Source: Fistulifera solaris
Taxonomy: Eukaryota; Bacillariophyta; Bacillariophyceae; Naviculales; Stauroneidaceae
Assembly: GCA_030295235.1 (NCBI GenBank)
Contig: AP026132.1
Location: 665,001-729,000 of the forward strand
Length of the DNA: 64,000 bases
Reading direction: 5' to 3'
Part shown: positions 1 to 11,101 of the stretch, piece after piece
How the letters are laid out: every line of letters begins with the position of its first letter
Position numbering within the stretch: position 1 is the stretch's first letter
The notes under the pieces: generated by a model
Database searches by the model: none
Seen by the model: only the letters and a program-made list of their open reading frames with translations
What the model was told of the DNA's origin: nothing
Program-made: the position numbers and the translations under genes

Positions 1-2636
1 CTGTATGCAAGATGGCAACGTTCTTGCATCATGTACGTCGCATAAACTTCATTGTGTTGGTTCCTCTGGGGGAAATTGTGATGAGATTTTGGTTCGGCCT
101 TCCTCTGTGCGAACGAAGAATGCATTCGCTATTGCTGACTCAGACAGATGACAAAGAAGCCAGCGTTCTGATCGCGCTATGTCCCTCCGCGAAACAGCGA
201 AAAGAAAACAAGAGTGAAAGACGACTGAGATAACTAATGTTCCTGCTGTGGAGTACTCTGCATATGTTTGCCGAGAATCGTGGTCATGATGGCGAGTCTT
301 GGTCTGCCCAATCGCTCTAACAGGGCGAACGGGCCAGAGATTATTCGTGATTTCGATCAAATGGTCCCTTAAATCAACAACAAGACGCTTTTGAAATGAT
401 TTACTGCTAAGCAATCTACCGATCCAGGACAGAAACAGCAAAAGAATTAATAAAGGATCCGAAATGGGATGATCAACTACTGCATCCGTCAGATCGCATG
501 CACATGCAGATTGAAGGTACGATCGCGCAATCAGCTTGAATAAAGTTTGAGGAGCTTCTTTCGAATAGTAGAAAAGAAGCACACGCTGTTGAATATTAAA
601 GGTTTCAGCGTCGCGACATGAATATTCCACGTGTCCAGAATGCTAAAGGCCCTCGGTCAAAGCGATCTTTGAGAATTGCAAAGCTGTTGGTAAGCAAACG
701 GGGTGGGTTCTAACATCATTAGAAACCGGAGTACCCGCTTGAAGCTCTACTTGTCCCCGCAAGTTGCCTACAGCCAATGGCAAATGAAACTAAGGAAACA
801 AAAGACTAGCCGACAGGGTAAGAAGGCCTTTTGAAAGCGCTCAATTCGGTCAATGTCCACGACCCAGTCGAGATTGTCTCGGCTGCTTATTCGACCGCCC
901 AGATTTTATTGGGTCCCGCAGAATATCCGTGCAGCGATATGCAAGCGCCAAGCAAGAACCAGCCCCTAGAATACCGACGAAGCTGATTGCTAGAAATACA
1001 AAATGCTGAAGTGCTTTTAGGGCTTGGTCGGTCAAAATCTCATTTATTTTTCATGCGGTTATGTGTCATGAACGGCTTGTTTCTCGCGCAACTGGATTCG
1101 AGTCAGGCAAATGGTTTGTGACCTCTCGATAATGTTGAACTGACACACGACAAAGCGACGTGAAAGAGACTACTATCGTTAGTGGGAAAAAATGTACGCA
1201 CACTCCGTTTTTGTTTCCATGGAAGCACGCTTCCGATGAGTGCATGACCAGAGTCATTTGTACCGCTGTATTTCGAAACGACTTGTAACATTCGCTTACC
1301 TCGGTCTTAATGACCCAACAAAATGCTGTGAAGAGTGTGGTAGGCGAAAATAGAATCCTCTATGATGTGAGTTTGACTTAATTCACAAGGATAGAGGGCT
1401 TGTCAATGTTCGATATTGAGCTGAGTTTTTCATTGGCTAAAAGCCTTGAGTCACACCTGAACCGGCAACGTCAAATGAAGAACGTCCTGACAGAGATTGT
1501 GTTCCTCGATCCAGCGGACGTGGTCGAATTTGCAAAGCTTCTTCATTGGTCCGAGTGGACACGTACAAAAAGATGTATATCGATTCGTACGTGGTGTGTG
1601 TAGCTCGCCCCGTATTCAACCTCTGTGGTGTGGACTTTTTTTTGATGAAAGCTTCATTTCTCTGTCGTTGGAATTATGAGCTGGTGGTAACGTATGAACA
1701 GAGGGCTGGGTCGTACAAAGGGTTTCTCGATGCCATTTACAACAACAAATTGTGGTTCAGAAAGGACCCAATTATCATGATAAGACTCAAAATCAAGTCT
1801 ACATTATCTTTGTCCTTGACATCAAGCCACCCCGACTTCGAGGCTCTTCGCTCATTAGGAGGTGCAACTTATTCCTTGTTTTGGCAATACGCACGGCGAC
1901 TTTTCCTGTGACGTGACGCGGATCCGAGGAATTGATTTCTGCATGCTCATGCCGTGATAGCGACCGCCGACTGGGTGCCCTTACGAAAGCTTTTACTTCT
2001 TCGTCCCCATGAAGACATCGAAAGGTGCTTTACACCATTCTTATGCAAGTCGACGCGTGCAGGTACAATACAGGATGGTTCAGCATTGTTACGCGGTAAT
2101 TTTGTATAGTTGAAACGAATAATACCGCATGGATCATTGTTTGCGATTTCGAATAACCGAAGAGTTAGTGACTTGACGCTTCTGTTTAGGTGATTCAAGT
2201 TGGCGATGTGCAAATGTTGCGGAGCGACTTTCATTTTACGCAGCGGGGGTTATGTCGCGTCGCATTGATCTGTAAGCTCGTCTGCCGAAGCTAGCACTTT
2301 ATTGATATTTACTTGACATGACGATAAAGCATCTCGAGTTAATTTAGCTATGTATGATTTCTAAAAAGTAGATACTTGCTGTCCAGCGGTGACTGCCGCG
2401 AATTTGGCATTACGTTCGCCATGTTTGTAACTTCTAACAATGGTTCCTTTTTCAGCACATTTTGTACGCTCAAACCGCTCGCAACAATAGCTTGAGCTGA
2501 CTACCTTGTTTTTTAAAGAAAAGTTTCGGCGACGCTTAGCTTTTGTTCGGTTGCTCATGTCATCATTACGAGCAGTGCTTTATAGGCGGTGCCAACAACG
2601 AGACGACACGAGAGTCCGGCCTCACTCGGTTTACTT
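1..2636. other. Left-edge region without a recognised gene
   Basis: I recognise no protein family here. A 193-codon minus-strand frame (49-630) and several shorter frames exist, but none shows a domain, a composition like the neighbouring genes, or splice sites that would join them. No tRNA or rRNA signature and no long terminal repeat was seen. The stretch could be intergenic DNA, decayed repeat, or hold poorly conserved exons. Confidence 0.5.
1405..1911 (+). CDS. Possible hypothetical protein
   Basis: Two overlapping plus-strand frames could form one protein of about 168 residues if a single base were missing near 1550, the same kind of break seen in many confirmed genes of this window. 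The first frame opens with MFDIELSFSLAKSLESHL and the second ends with a Trp/Tyr-containing tail followed by a stop at 1911. I recognise no domain and see no promoter or splice support. It may equally be a chance frame. Confidence 0.2.
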
Positions 2637-4633
2637 TCAAACAGCTGCTCTAGCGAGCAGCGCTTTGAGTGCAGCGCGACCTTCATCCTCATTTTCGGAC
2701 TCCTCGTGACCTGATGAGTCAGAATAGCCATTAGACGTTTGAGAAAAGTCCGCATCCGTCTGAAAGGAGTCATGCTCGCCTCGTTCTTTGTCCAACCGTG
2801 AGAATTTTTCGGAGTTAGCTGAAGCCTCGCGTGGTTTTCTTATTGTTTGTCTCTGCGTCGGACGTTTTGCAACAGACTTCGAGCGATTGTTTACGCATTT
2901 CCGCACATCTTTATTACCAATAGCGTATGAGAGCAAGTCTCGGAGAGCTGCGCGTCCCACCGTTGAATCAGCAATCGTCACGTCGCCCTCCTCGGAAGAA
3001 ATATCTGAAAGTACGTCGTTTGTATTATCGCGTTCACCATCGTCGCCTACATCCTCCTGAGTCTCTAAAAATGCATTAGAGCCTCCGTCGCGCATAGTTC
3101 CCGATGTAGCTTTAAGTAATAGAGCTCGTAGGAAATTCCTTCCTGTACCTGTAACGGACGTCGCAACCGATTGACTTCTTGCCAAAGTAGAAACTTCTTC
3201 GGGATGAGTCGCTACTGTCGCTGGTGGCAAGATAGCCTTACGCTGTACCAGAGTTTCGAACGCATCCTGCAGGCTCTCCTCTATGGCTGCACTTACTCCT
3301 TCGGGTAAAATCAGTTGAAAGCCATGAGCCGCGTTTTCCTCTTGATTGTTCAAAATGGATTCTCGCATCGAAAGCTCGTCGTTCACGACGCTATTCCTCG
3401 AAGGATGAGTAGAAACATCCACAGTTATCTCGACGAAACCGTGACGAAGCCTGACGCGCTTCTTTCCTGGCTGTCGTGATCGTGAAAAGAAGGCTAATCC
3501 ATCAAGTGCAGTATTCTCCGTCGGCGGAAAGAATGGAACCGTCGTATCCCTCATCCGTAGCCTTCTTTGTTTGTCGCGAGACGATTGCATTTGTTTCAAA
3601 GTATTGCGTCGATTGATATACTGTTCTACTTCTTCTTGGAGTACGGTGGGTATCTGGTAGGATTCAGTAGTAAGTGCCTCAGGGACTTTGGCCGCCATGT
3701 TGGTCCGTAAAAATGTTTGACGATTTTCTTTCCACCATTTTTGGGTAGCAGCTGTGGGAGGGACTGGATAGTCGCCATGACCAGCTAGAGCTTCCAAGCC
3801 ACATGGACCCGTGTAAGCGCAATGATCGAAATTCGGCATGAGTCTCGTGATTACCTCAACGGTGTCTCTTGCTAGCGAACAGGTGATTCTCGAGGTTTGG
3901 TCCCAATCCCTTGATTCACCTTGTAAACTGGCTACTTTCGCTAAGCACATGTCGCGCAGCTGTAGCAGATAGTGATAGTGCTCTAAATCGATACGGATTC
4001 GTTCTCGATAGCATCTGCGAAATGACAGGCGAGGATTGTAGCGGTCCTGTATGTTCATGGGCAACGTCTCCATTTCCGAAGTGAGTTTTTTTGGGTGCGG
4101 ATTGGTTTCATACAGCGAGTAGAGGAGAAAGACAGCAAATGCCCCAAAGAAATAAATATCTTCATCAGCTTGAAAGGCTCGGCGCAAGAAATCAAAACAA
4201 ACCGCGTAAAGCAATTGGGAATAGGCGCCGGCGTCGCATCGCGGAGGAGTGAATTGGGTATGTAGAAGCGATATTCCTGCATCCGAGAAAATCTTTTGAA
4301 GATAGTGAAGGACCATCCCTTCGAATCATGAATATCGACGTAAAAAGATGTGTTTAATTCAGCAACAAAGTTCGGATATTGGGCTATCAAGTCGTCATGA
4401 ACGGCACGCTGCAACGGCCCGCCGTCGCGTAAAGGATGATTCTGATCAAGAGGAGATGCGTTTTCCTGTTTTTCTTTTCTCAGTTTCCCACCATACGCAG
4501 GGGGCTTTAGCCGAAATGGAAGCATAGGATTGAGGTAAACCCATGCTTTGCTATAGCGACACGGTCTATTGTCTTCGTTTCGAAGAGAGAAACTCAACTT
4601 TAAAATGAAAACGGCCTGCCGCGCAACGCGCAA
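2637..4633 (-). CDS. SNAPC1/SNAP43-like subunit of the snRNA-activating complex
   Basis: Likely a nuclear subunit of the complex that binds snRNA promoters and recruits RNA polymerases II and III. What I see is a helical region with YSQLLYAVCFDFLRRAF, then FGAFAVFLLYSLYETNP, then RIRIDLEHYHYLLQLRD. This spacing and pattern matches the SNAP43 core, where plant members have LYCLYETQP followed by a hydrophobic R/K-rich strand. The C-terminal half is disordered and charged, and carries three copies of a GRAALRxLLxxA-like motif (ending at the stop), which are unusual. The frame breaks at 4317-4319, where one G is apparently missing from a G run. The upstream part, including DLIAQYPNFVAEL, then joins in frame. 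The start may be 4633 or the internal Met at 4525. The family call rests on one region, so it is moderately sure. Confidence 0.6.
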
Positions 4634-5035
4634 CGCAAAAATGCGGCAAAAGCATCATGAATCATGACTCATGATTGAATCAGTCGTGGCGAATGATGCC
4701 TACACTTACAGCTTATACTGGGTAATAGGACTAAACGAAAACGAAGCCATAGCATAGGGAGCTTTTAACATTTTCAATCGTTTGAAGCATCGATGTCGTA
4801 AGTACTCATATTAATTGCAACAACGAATTTGTAAGAATATCTATGTCTATGGGAAATGAATAGATTTTGATGGTTGAAACAAGCAGTACGGGCTTCGTCG
4901 TCCGAAAACTTGGACAAAATTTTGAAGAAGTCAAGAAGGGTAGTCTAGACGCGTCAGTGTTGAATAAATATATAAACGGACAAAAGCTTTTCAATTTATG
5001 ACATTGTTTTGCGTCTTAAATCCTCTGTGAGCGTA
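4634..5035. other. Intergenic, nothing supported
   Basis: This AT-rich spacer separates two minus-strand genes, so it should hold the promoter of the SNAPC1-like gene and the 3' end of the neighbour. No gene or repeat was recognised. Confidence 0.5.
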
Positions 5036-6453
5036 TCATCGCTTATGGTGAACTGTGCAAATAGATGGCGTTTCCAGTAAATGGGTATAAATATCGTCGA
5101 GGTGGCAGGATACCTTACCTAAAACCTTCGCTGACATGATAAGAGAAGCTTGATCATTTTGTAAATATCCCCGTCCTGCCTCATTTAGTCGTAGATATGT
5201 CTTCAAGTTGCTTGGTATCTCCTCGTCCGTGATTATCTCATCGAGCATGTAATGCGCAGCAACAGCTGCAGAAAGTCCAGCAATATCCACATGCATCCCG
5301 CTAATATACAATGTTCTCAGTTTATTGCACGTAGACATAAGCTTGGTAAGTGCTTTGGTAGACAGGCCGATATTATCCGACAAATTCAGACACGTCAATC
5401 CAGCGGGAAGATATGATACGTCCAGCTTCAAATCATCCAAATTGCAATCTACTAACTCCAGTGCATACAACGCGGCGCCACTCAAACTTGGAAGTACCTT
5501 GATGTTCGTATGATATAAGCCATAACTTTTCCACTTCGGATTGAAAGGAAGATAATCATCGAAGAACGAACATCCATTCAGTCGGATATGGCGCAGGTTA
5601 TCGTGATCTGCTATGGATTTGCATGTCTCGCTCGAAAGAGCCATGCAGGATAAATGCAATGAGGTCGCGTTGGAGGGCAATATCAATTGAACTGGTCGTT
5701 GATCGAAGTAGTGTAGCTGGAGCGTCTTTAATGTTTCGCACCGAGCCAATATTTTCAGAAAATTATCTGACTCGCGGTGTACTCGACACCTCCAAAACGT
5801 CAGAACTTCCAGCGAAGTATCCTGAAGTAGATCTAACAGATCCCCATTCGCGAAATGAAGACCAAATAAGGAAAGCTCTTTCAGGCGAGGTAGCTTTAAC
5901 ATCCTCCCCCAAGCGAGTCTCTCTTCGGCGGCACGTATCCGTCCCAAACGGGCACCAGATGCTTGCAATGCAAGAGACTCCAGATTTTGGCAATGACTAG
6001 CTAATGTACAAAAGAGGTTGCAGTGCCCGTGAACGCGGTAGTTTTCCAGCTCCAACTTTTTCAGATGAGGAAGCTGTGACAGCCATTCGCAAAGAAGATC
6101 GACGGATCGGTCTTGATATATCTGCGTCGACCCCCAGCGCACGCATAAAGTTTCCGTGTCTAAAAACACGGAAAGATCTTGCATCGACGGAAAGGATACA
6201 CTACACGATAATTGAAGTGTTAGCTGCTTCAGTGACGGAACATGGCAAACTCCGACTGATGGTAATGTGCTTCCATTTTCGGGAGGACCACAAATCCTGG
6301 ACGAAGTTCTTTCCGTAAGGCAGTCGTCCATCCTGCTTGATGCACCTCACAAAAGGAAACGATAGATTCTGTTTTCTTGTGATGGTTGCGAATAAAAAGA
6401 TTTTGATGGGTTGATGGCTTAGCGAAGCGAAAGATATCATCGAGAAGATCCAT
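5036..6453 (-). CDS. F-box and leucine-rich-repeat protein
   Basis: Probably the substrate-recognition subunit of an SCF-type ubiquitin ligase. The N-terminus, DELPMDLLDDIFRFAKP, matches the short F-box helix that binds SKP1. The remaining 430 or so residues are irregular leucine-rich repeats, for example LKKLELENYRVHGHCNLFCTL, LKELSLFGLHFANGDLLDLL and LEVLTFWRCRV. The F-box part and the repeat part lie in different frames. One base missing from the run at 6276-6279 (AAAA on the coding strand) joins them as LPKNGSTLPSV. I start at the Met inside the F-box. A stop lies about 20 codons upstream with no earlier Met, so a further 5' exon is possible. The substrate cannot be told from sequence. 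Confidence 0.65.
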
Positions 6454-6787
6454 CGGCAGTTCGTCCTGTTTCTGTTCGATCGTGAGTTCGTTCTTCGCGT
6501 GTCTGCGACAAAACGCAGCTGCACATCACCGCAAAGAACAGAAATGGAGCAACGGACTATCCACGAAACAGTGGTCTTGAGACGTCAGAGAACACCACTG
6601 CGACGAATTGATGCTGATCCTTTTCTGACGTGTGACAAGCAGACGCTTTAGGACGAATGACGAAAAAAACGACGCGATGCTGCTATACAAAAATACACGC
6701 ATTGCGGGCAATGCCATGCGAGAAAAGAAGCGAAGGAGTCGCTTATGATTTAACTTTTGGGTATCGTAAGAGCTCTAACAAACAGAA

Positions 6788-7589
6788 ATGAGTACAGTAA
6801 CAAATAATGAGAAAGGAAATGATTCTAATCATGTCAGCCCTTCCGACGACTGCTGGACGGCCCCATTTCCGTTTAGTTGTCAACTAAGCATGTGCCACGG
6901 TCAAATGCCTTATCCAGATAGCTACGTAGAGCAGGATCTAAATGGTTTCATCGGGAACACTTCGTTATACTCTCGCAATTGCAGGCTCTACATAGACCCT
7001 AAAACGTACCCACCCCCGACTGGGCAAGAAGGCAAAAACTTTCTGGCGAGAATATTGCCATCTTTGAGCGGTTGCGAAAAGACCTCCAGATGACCGCATT
7101 GAGAAACAATCAAAACATTGCTTGCAATGGAAGTCAGGGTAGAAAATTGAAACCAAAGTCTTTACGTGTTTTCGTCACCGAAAGCACACTCGTCGAAGTG
7201 ACGGACCGATAAAACGGAATCGAAAGTCCGCTAAGCCACTTGAGACTAGTCTTGCTTGCCACTACCGCTTTACTGTGCGGTGGGATGATATTGGTTACTA
7301 CATCCCTCTCGGTAGTGGCTGTGCGAACCACACGCATCATGCCAAGTTGGTGGCAGATGAAATCCCGAAACGCTTTGCGAAAGAAATGGAACAGGATGAC
7401 GAGGATTCGATTGTGGACTTTCCTGATTTAAGCAACAGCGACGATGAAGCTTGCACATTCTATGATTTGGTGAAACCTCACGTTGAAGCCCTCTGTCGTG
7501 CATTTGAACATGATTTCACAGAACATGATGTTGCCCGCGTGAAAGCTGTTTTCGAACAACTCATTCAAGAGAAACGGCGTATGATGTGA
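6788..7589 (+). CDS. FAR1/WRKY-GCM1-type zinc-cluster protein (putative DNA-binding)
   Basis: A protein of about 266 residues whose middle carries FTCFRHRKHTRR, then LACHYRFTVRWDDIGYYI, then GCANHTHHAK. That C...C...HxH arrangement around a four-strand sheet is typical of the FAR1 / MULE-transposase N-terminal zinc domain (WRKY-GCM1 superfamily), so DNA binding is likely. No transposase catalytic domain follows. Instead there is an acidic patch (DDEDSIVDFPDL) and a helical C-terminus. Two one-base losses are needed, both in AAAA runs (7077-7080 and 7143-7146). Each restores an open frame exactly where the previous frame stops. This could be a domesticated transposon-derived regulator or a remnant. 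The zinc-domain assignment is by pattern only. Confidence 0.5.
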
Positions 7590-7909
7590 ACCGTAATCTT
7601 TCATCAACTTATCTCAATTGACCTATGAAGGTAGAGTTTTCTTTTGTTATAGTTGGTTTTCTGATATTTATTATTAAGGCAAAACTATTCACGGAGTTCT
7701 TTGTAGGTGAGCTTGACTGCTTCAGCAACGGATCAACGGTGATTATACGACCATTGCCGACCGGTACCGAGCACGTTTTGTAAATAATTTACGAAAAGAA
7801 AAATGGATGGATGTTTTGACTTTTGACTTTTGACGATCACAATAAACGAACGGAACGACGAAGGTAAAGCAATGTTTATAGTATTCATTGATAGAAAACA
7901 CAACGAACA

Positions 7910-8701
7910 ATGACAGTGATCCTTCCTTTTGATAGCCACAACCATATTCACATGGGTCCTAGTTCTCCTCAGCAAGCACTTACGGTGCCGCTTTCTGGAA
8001 TGGCAATCATGTCGACGCATCCTCGTGATTTTGGCACCGTTCTTAATTTATCGACGACGCTATCGAATGAATCGCGACATATCGTTCCCTGTTTTGGAGT
8101 TCATCCGTGGTTCCTACATGAAACGGAAAGTAATTGGATCACCGAACTGGAGAATAGGATTGCAGAGAGTCCTAACGCGATCGTTGGCGAAATCGGTTTA
8201 GACGGCTTTCATTTCGATCCAGATACTCAGCAATTGACATCGTCTTTAGAGGATCAAAAGCAGGCTTTTCTGAAGCAAATGGAACTCGCGGCTCAATATG
8301 ATCGTCCCGTCAGTATTCACACCGTTCAGTGTTTTGGAATACTCTTCGAAAGTCTTTCCATACTAAAAAAGAAAAAGAAAATGCCGTTACAAATGTACTT
8401 TCACGCGTTTGGAGGCAAGGTAGGGACGGTCGATCAGTTAATTGCTGCCTGCAAGGGCAGTGAGGTCTACTTTGGGTTTGCTCCAGTGATTAACTTTCGC
8501 TCACCCAAGACGGCGGATGTCATCCGAAAAGTGGGCCTCAGTCGCTTGCTACTGGAGACGGACCACGAAGATGCTGCCTATGTACCCGAAAGCGTAGAAA
8601 GTGGCATTCGCACTATAGCCGAGGCTCTAAGGTGTTCCGAGCGAGAGGTTGTTGAGACAACAACGGCAAACGCGTTTCAGTTCTATCGATTATCACGATG
8701 A
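7910..8701 (+). CDS. TatD-family metal-dependent hydrolase
   Basis: A 263-residue TIM-barrel hydrolase of the TatD/amidohydrolase group, whose members act as metal-dependent DNases. All expected metal-site motifs are present in order: DSHNHIH near the N-terminus, FGVHPW, VGEIGLDG, SIHTV, HAFGG and LLLETDHED. The length is normal for the family. The closest match in style is the fungal scn1/Cut9-interacting branch (an impression, not a search). The frame is intact and uninterrupted, with a start ATG 20 bases after AT-rich leader sequence. Its 3' end faces the 3' end of the PUS10 gene, with 70 bases between stops. Confidence 0.85.
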   Translation: MTVILPFDSHNHIHMGPSSPQQALTVPLSGMAIMSTHPRDFGTVLNLSTTLSNESRHIVPCFGVHPWFLHETESNWITELENRIAESPNAIVGEIGLDGFHFDPDTQQLTSSLEDQKQAFLKQMELAAQYDRPVSIHTVQCFGILFESLSILKKKKKMPLQMYFHAFGGKVGTVDQLIAACKGSEVYFGFAPVINFRSPKTADVIRKVGLSRLLLETDHEDAAYVPESVESGIRTIAEALRCSEREVVETTTANAFQFYRLSR

Positions 8702-8771
8702 AAGTAGAATGACGACTATCACAACGATGTCAAGATCACGTACGTCGAACATAAACCTTTGCTAATCATGA

Positions 8772-10366
8772 TTACTCCAACGAATCGGCTACTGTATGCG
8801 GTGACATTTGTATGCCCTCGCAATCCAATTCCAAAAGATCGGTATGGCAGCCCAGCAAGGAAGCCATACTGGGTATCGTCCGCCCCAGATCACTGTGCAC
8901 AAACTCTTTCACATACGTTCCGGCCGTTGTGGAAATGTGAAGTTGAAAATGGTGCTCGTCAATGACTGTCCCTTGATACGAAAGGACGTACCGTGTGCGT
9001 TTCATGTTGGTGCGTCGGTGGAGTACCCGAATGGGGGTAGCTTGCTGGATTTTTAAGGGAAAGAGTGCTGTGAACTTATCCAGTATTTCCTGTGTCACGG
9101 GTTTTTCACTCCAACAATAACAGCCATAAAATTTGACCTTATCTTCTGTTTCAGCTTGTAGATTCTTGTAAGATGAGCTAGGACAAAAGGCCAGTTCTGG
9201 TGCAATCCCCACGCCTAAAGGGTTACTGCCGTACGATCGATGCGACGGCGACTCGTCACCGTGATTAATTTCACGCACAATTTTAGGCAAGGTTACCGTC
9301 GGCAAAGGAATTTCCAATGCATCCGTCACTTCGCACACGAAGGGTCTCCCCGTGATATCCGAGTTTGGTTTACTCGGCAATAACATTTTGACATCCAAGT
9401 CTTCTCGTCCCGAGGCATGGAATTTACACTTGCCGTAGACCAGATTCGAATCCTCATTATTATTGCTGGTGGAGATCCCACCGACATGCTGGGTCAGAAT
9501 GGGGACAATTTGCTCCTCGACGGACGTGACCCCTCGTGTACGTGCTACACCGGCATCCACTACAACAAAGGGAGTCTGCGATACATCTCGTCGCGTTTTC
9601 GTGTAACAACTTTTGACGTAAAGGGTCTCCTCCAGACGGCGACATGAATCTCTACATCGGTGAGTGCTTCGTCTTTCGGAGGATCCCACGCACCTCCGAC
9701 CGGCTGTGTCGAACTATTGATGGACCACACAACTTTGCCCTGTTGCTCGATACGTCGCTCGAGATTATCTCGTGGATCACCTCCTTGTGACACCTCTTCG
9801 TAAGTACGCTTTTTTCGCTTTTTTCGTGACTTGCTCTGGTGGGATGTGTCCAAGGGAGGCCGAGTAACGGTGGGGAGAACGACGACCGCAACACTCAAAT
9901 GCCCTTGTTGCTCATCTTTAACACAGGAAGGGAATGAATTGAGTATCTCACTGGTACCATGATCAATTTCAATACGTCGGAGACACTTGCGTAGAGTGTC
10001 TTTTCCGTACTGTTTGAGTTTTTGCGTGTAATCGGCACACGCCTTTTGATTTCCGCAACTGGTGAATCGATAGATCAAATCTCCCGGTAAATTGATGGTG
10101 TTGTTGTCGCTGGAAAACTTCACAAACTGACGGTAAGGTTCCACCATGGTTCGTATCGCATCTTCGAGCCGCTTCGCAAACGTCTCTTGAAAAACGCCCA
10201 AGCAAACAAAGCACGTTTGCGTCGTGTTGGTAGGAAGGCGGATGCCAAGAGCCGTCTGACACGTTGCGCAAAACAGATTCTCGTCCTCTGGAGCCATGCG
10301 TGAACTGTTTTGTCCAAGGAAGAGAAGATTTAAGTGACCAAGCCCTCCGTTAAAGAGATGATTCAC
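8772..10366 (-). CDS. PUS10: tRNA pseudouridine synthase Pus10
   Basis: Pus10 converts uridine to pseudouridine in the T-loop of tRNA in archaea and eukaryotes. The N-terminal part has a zinc-binding CATC...CFVCLG pair followed by a THUMP-like region. The C-terminal catalytic part has FHASGREDLDVKML, which contains the catalytic Asp, then GRPFVCEV, RVLHRRT, DEHHFQLHISTTAGTYVKEFVHSD and a final LLELD, all in family order. The frame breaks at 9623-9625: one C is missing from a CCC run on the coding strand, which would restore RRPLYVKSCYTKTRRDVSQTPF-type sequence at a conserved site. No GT-AG intron fits there. The start may be the first Met (10366) or the Met at 10297 just before the zinc finger. 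It is transcribed divergently from the WDR6-like gene. Confidence 0.85.
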
Positions 10367-10396
10367 TAATTGTTTTGGCTTTTATTTTATATTATA

Positions 10397-10478
10397 CTAG
10401 CCGCCTTCGGCGTCTAGCCCCTGCAGGGCTTTTTTCGTTCTCGCCCTTCCCGCAAGCGGGTGGCTCGATCCCCGGGGA
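10397..10478. repeat. Cluster of four short perfect or near-perfect hairpins
   Basis: Within 82 bases lie four inverted repeats: CTAG-C-CGCC-TTC-GGCG-T-CTAG (10397-10417), AGCCC-CTGCA-GGGCT followed by a T run (10416-10435), CCCGC-AA-GCGGG (10449-10460) and TCCCCGGGGA (10469-10478). The block begins about 30 bases upstream of the PUS10 start codon. It could therefore sit in that gene's leader or promoter. It is far more GC-rich than the flanking AT-rich DNA. Confidence 0.7.
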
Positions 10479-10605
10479 TAGCGTCACACCCGTGATTCGG
10501 ACACCCGGGACCAGCGTTACGTTACGTGACACACACACGGACACAGCGCGCTATTATAAATAGATAGATTATAAATAGATATAAAACTCCGTATAATCAA
10601 TACTG

Positions 10606-10615
10606 TACCTGGTAT
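10606..10615 (+). repeat. Intergenic TACCTGGTA motif, copy 1
   Basis: TACCTGGTAT, in the PUS10/WDR6 divergent spacer. It is one of six copies of TACCTGGTA found in this window, all in non-coding DNA. Function unknown. Confidence 0.45.
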
Positions 10616-10660
10616 GGTAGCGCGATCGATCGTCCACTTGGTGGCCGCGCATCCACGCGC

Positions 10661-10912
10661 CCAAATTTCCTGTGAGAGTGAAACACAAAACTTCCAGATT
10701 TTCTGACAACTTGTAAACAAAAATGGAACCCATCCAGATTTTCAGGAAACGTGTAAATATCACTCCCAGATTTCCTGGGAACGTGAAAATACCGCTCATT
10801 CAATTTTCCTGGAGACACACCCTCAGATTTCCTGGGAACGTGAAACTACAATTGGTCCAGATTTTCTGGACCACTGTAAGGCCACACTCCCAGATTTCCT
10901 GAGAACATGAAG
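10661..10912. repeat. Degenerate tandem repeat, eight units of about 32-40 bases
   Basis: Units begin at 10661, 10694, 10734, 10766, 10800, 10822, 10857 and 10889. Each contains a variant of CCAGATTTCCTGGGAACG followed by TGAAA or TGTAA and a variable linker. The core CCAG...CTGG is itself a small inverted repeat. The array fills the promoter-side spacer between PUS10 (-) and the WDR6-like gene (+). No open frame is conserved across units. Confidence 0.75.
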
Positions 10913-11101
10913 CGTCCAGGTGGTGTGCTTGTCCGTCTTCCGTTGGCACATTTATTGTTTTTACGTAAGGTTAGACCTACCTTCCGGAAAAATTTCCACC
11001 GTCTCAAATTTTGATATAGATGTTTCTTGATTTCATTCATTTCATTCTTCGCGTCTCGCAATCATCCCATCTAATTTCTTTAATCTCCGAATTTCGTAAG
11101 A

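Noticed and set aside
49-630. Minus-strand open frame of 193 codons at the left edge
   Set aside because: No domain, no neighbouring support, and an amino-acid mix unlike the confirmed genes; chance open frame is as likely.
9560-9689. Intron in PUS10 at the frame switch
   Set aside because: The only GT-AG options there are under 20 bases, whereas confirmed introns in this window are 67-95 bases.
10397-10912. CRISPR array or bacterial repeat element
   Set aside because: Units are degenerate and of unequal spacing, with no cas genes, and the neighbours are plainly eukaryotic nuclear genes.
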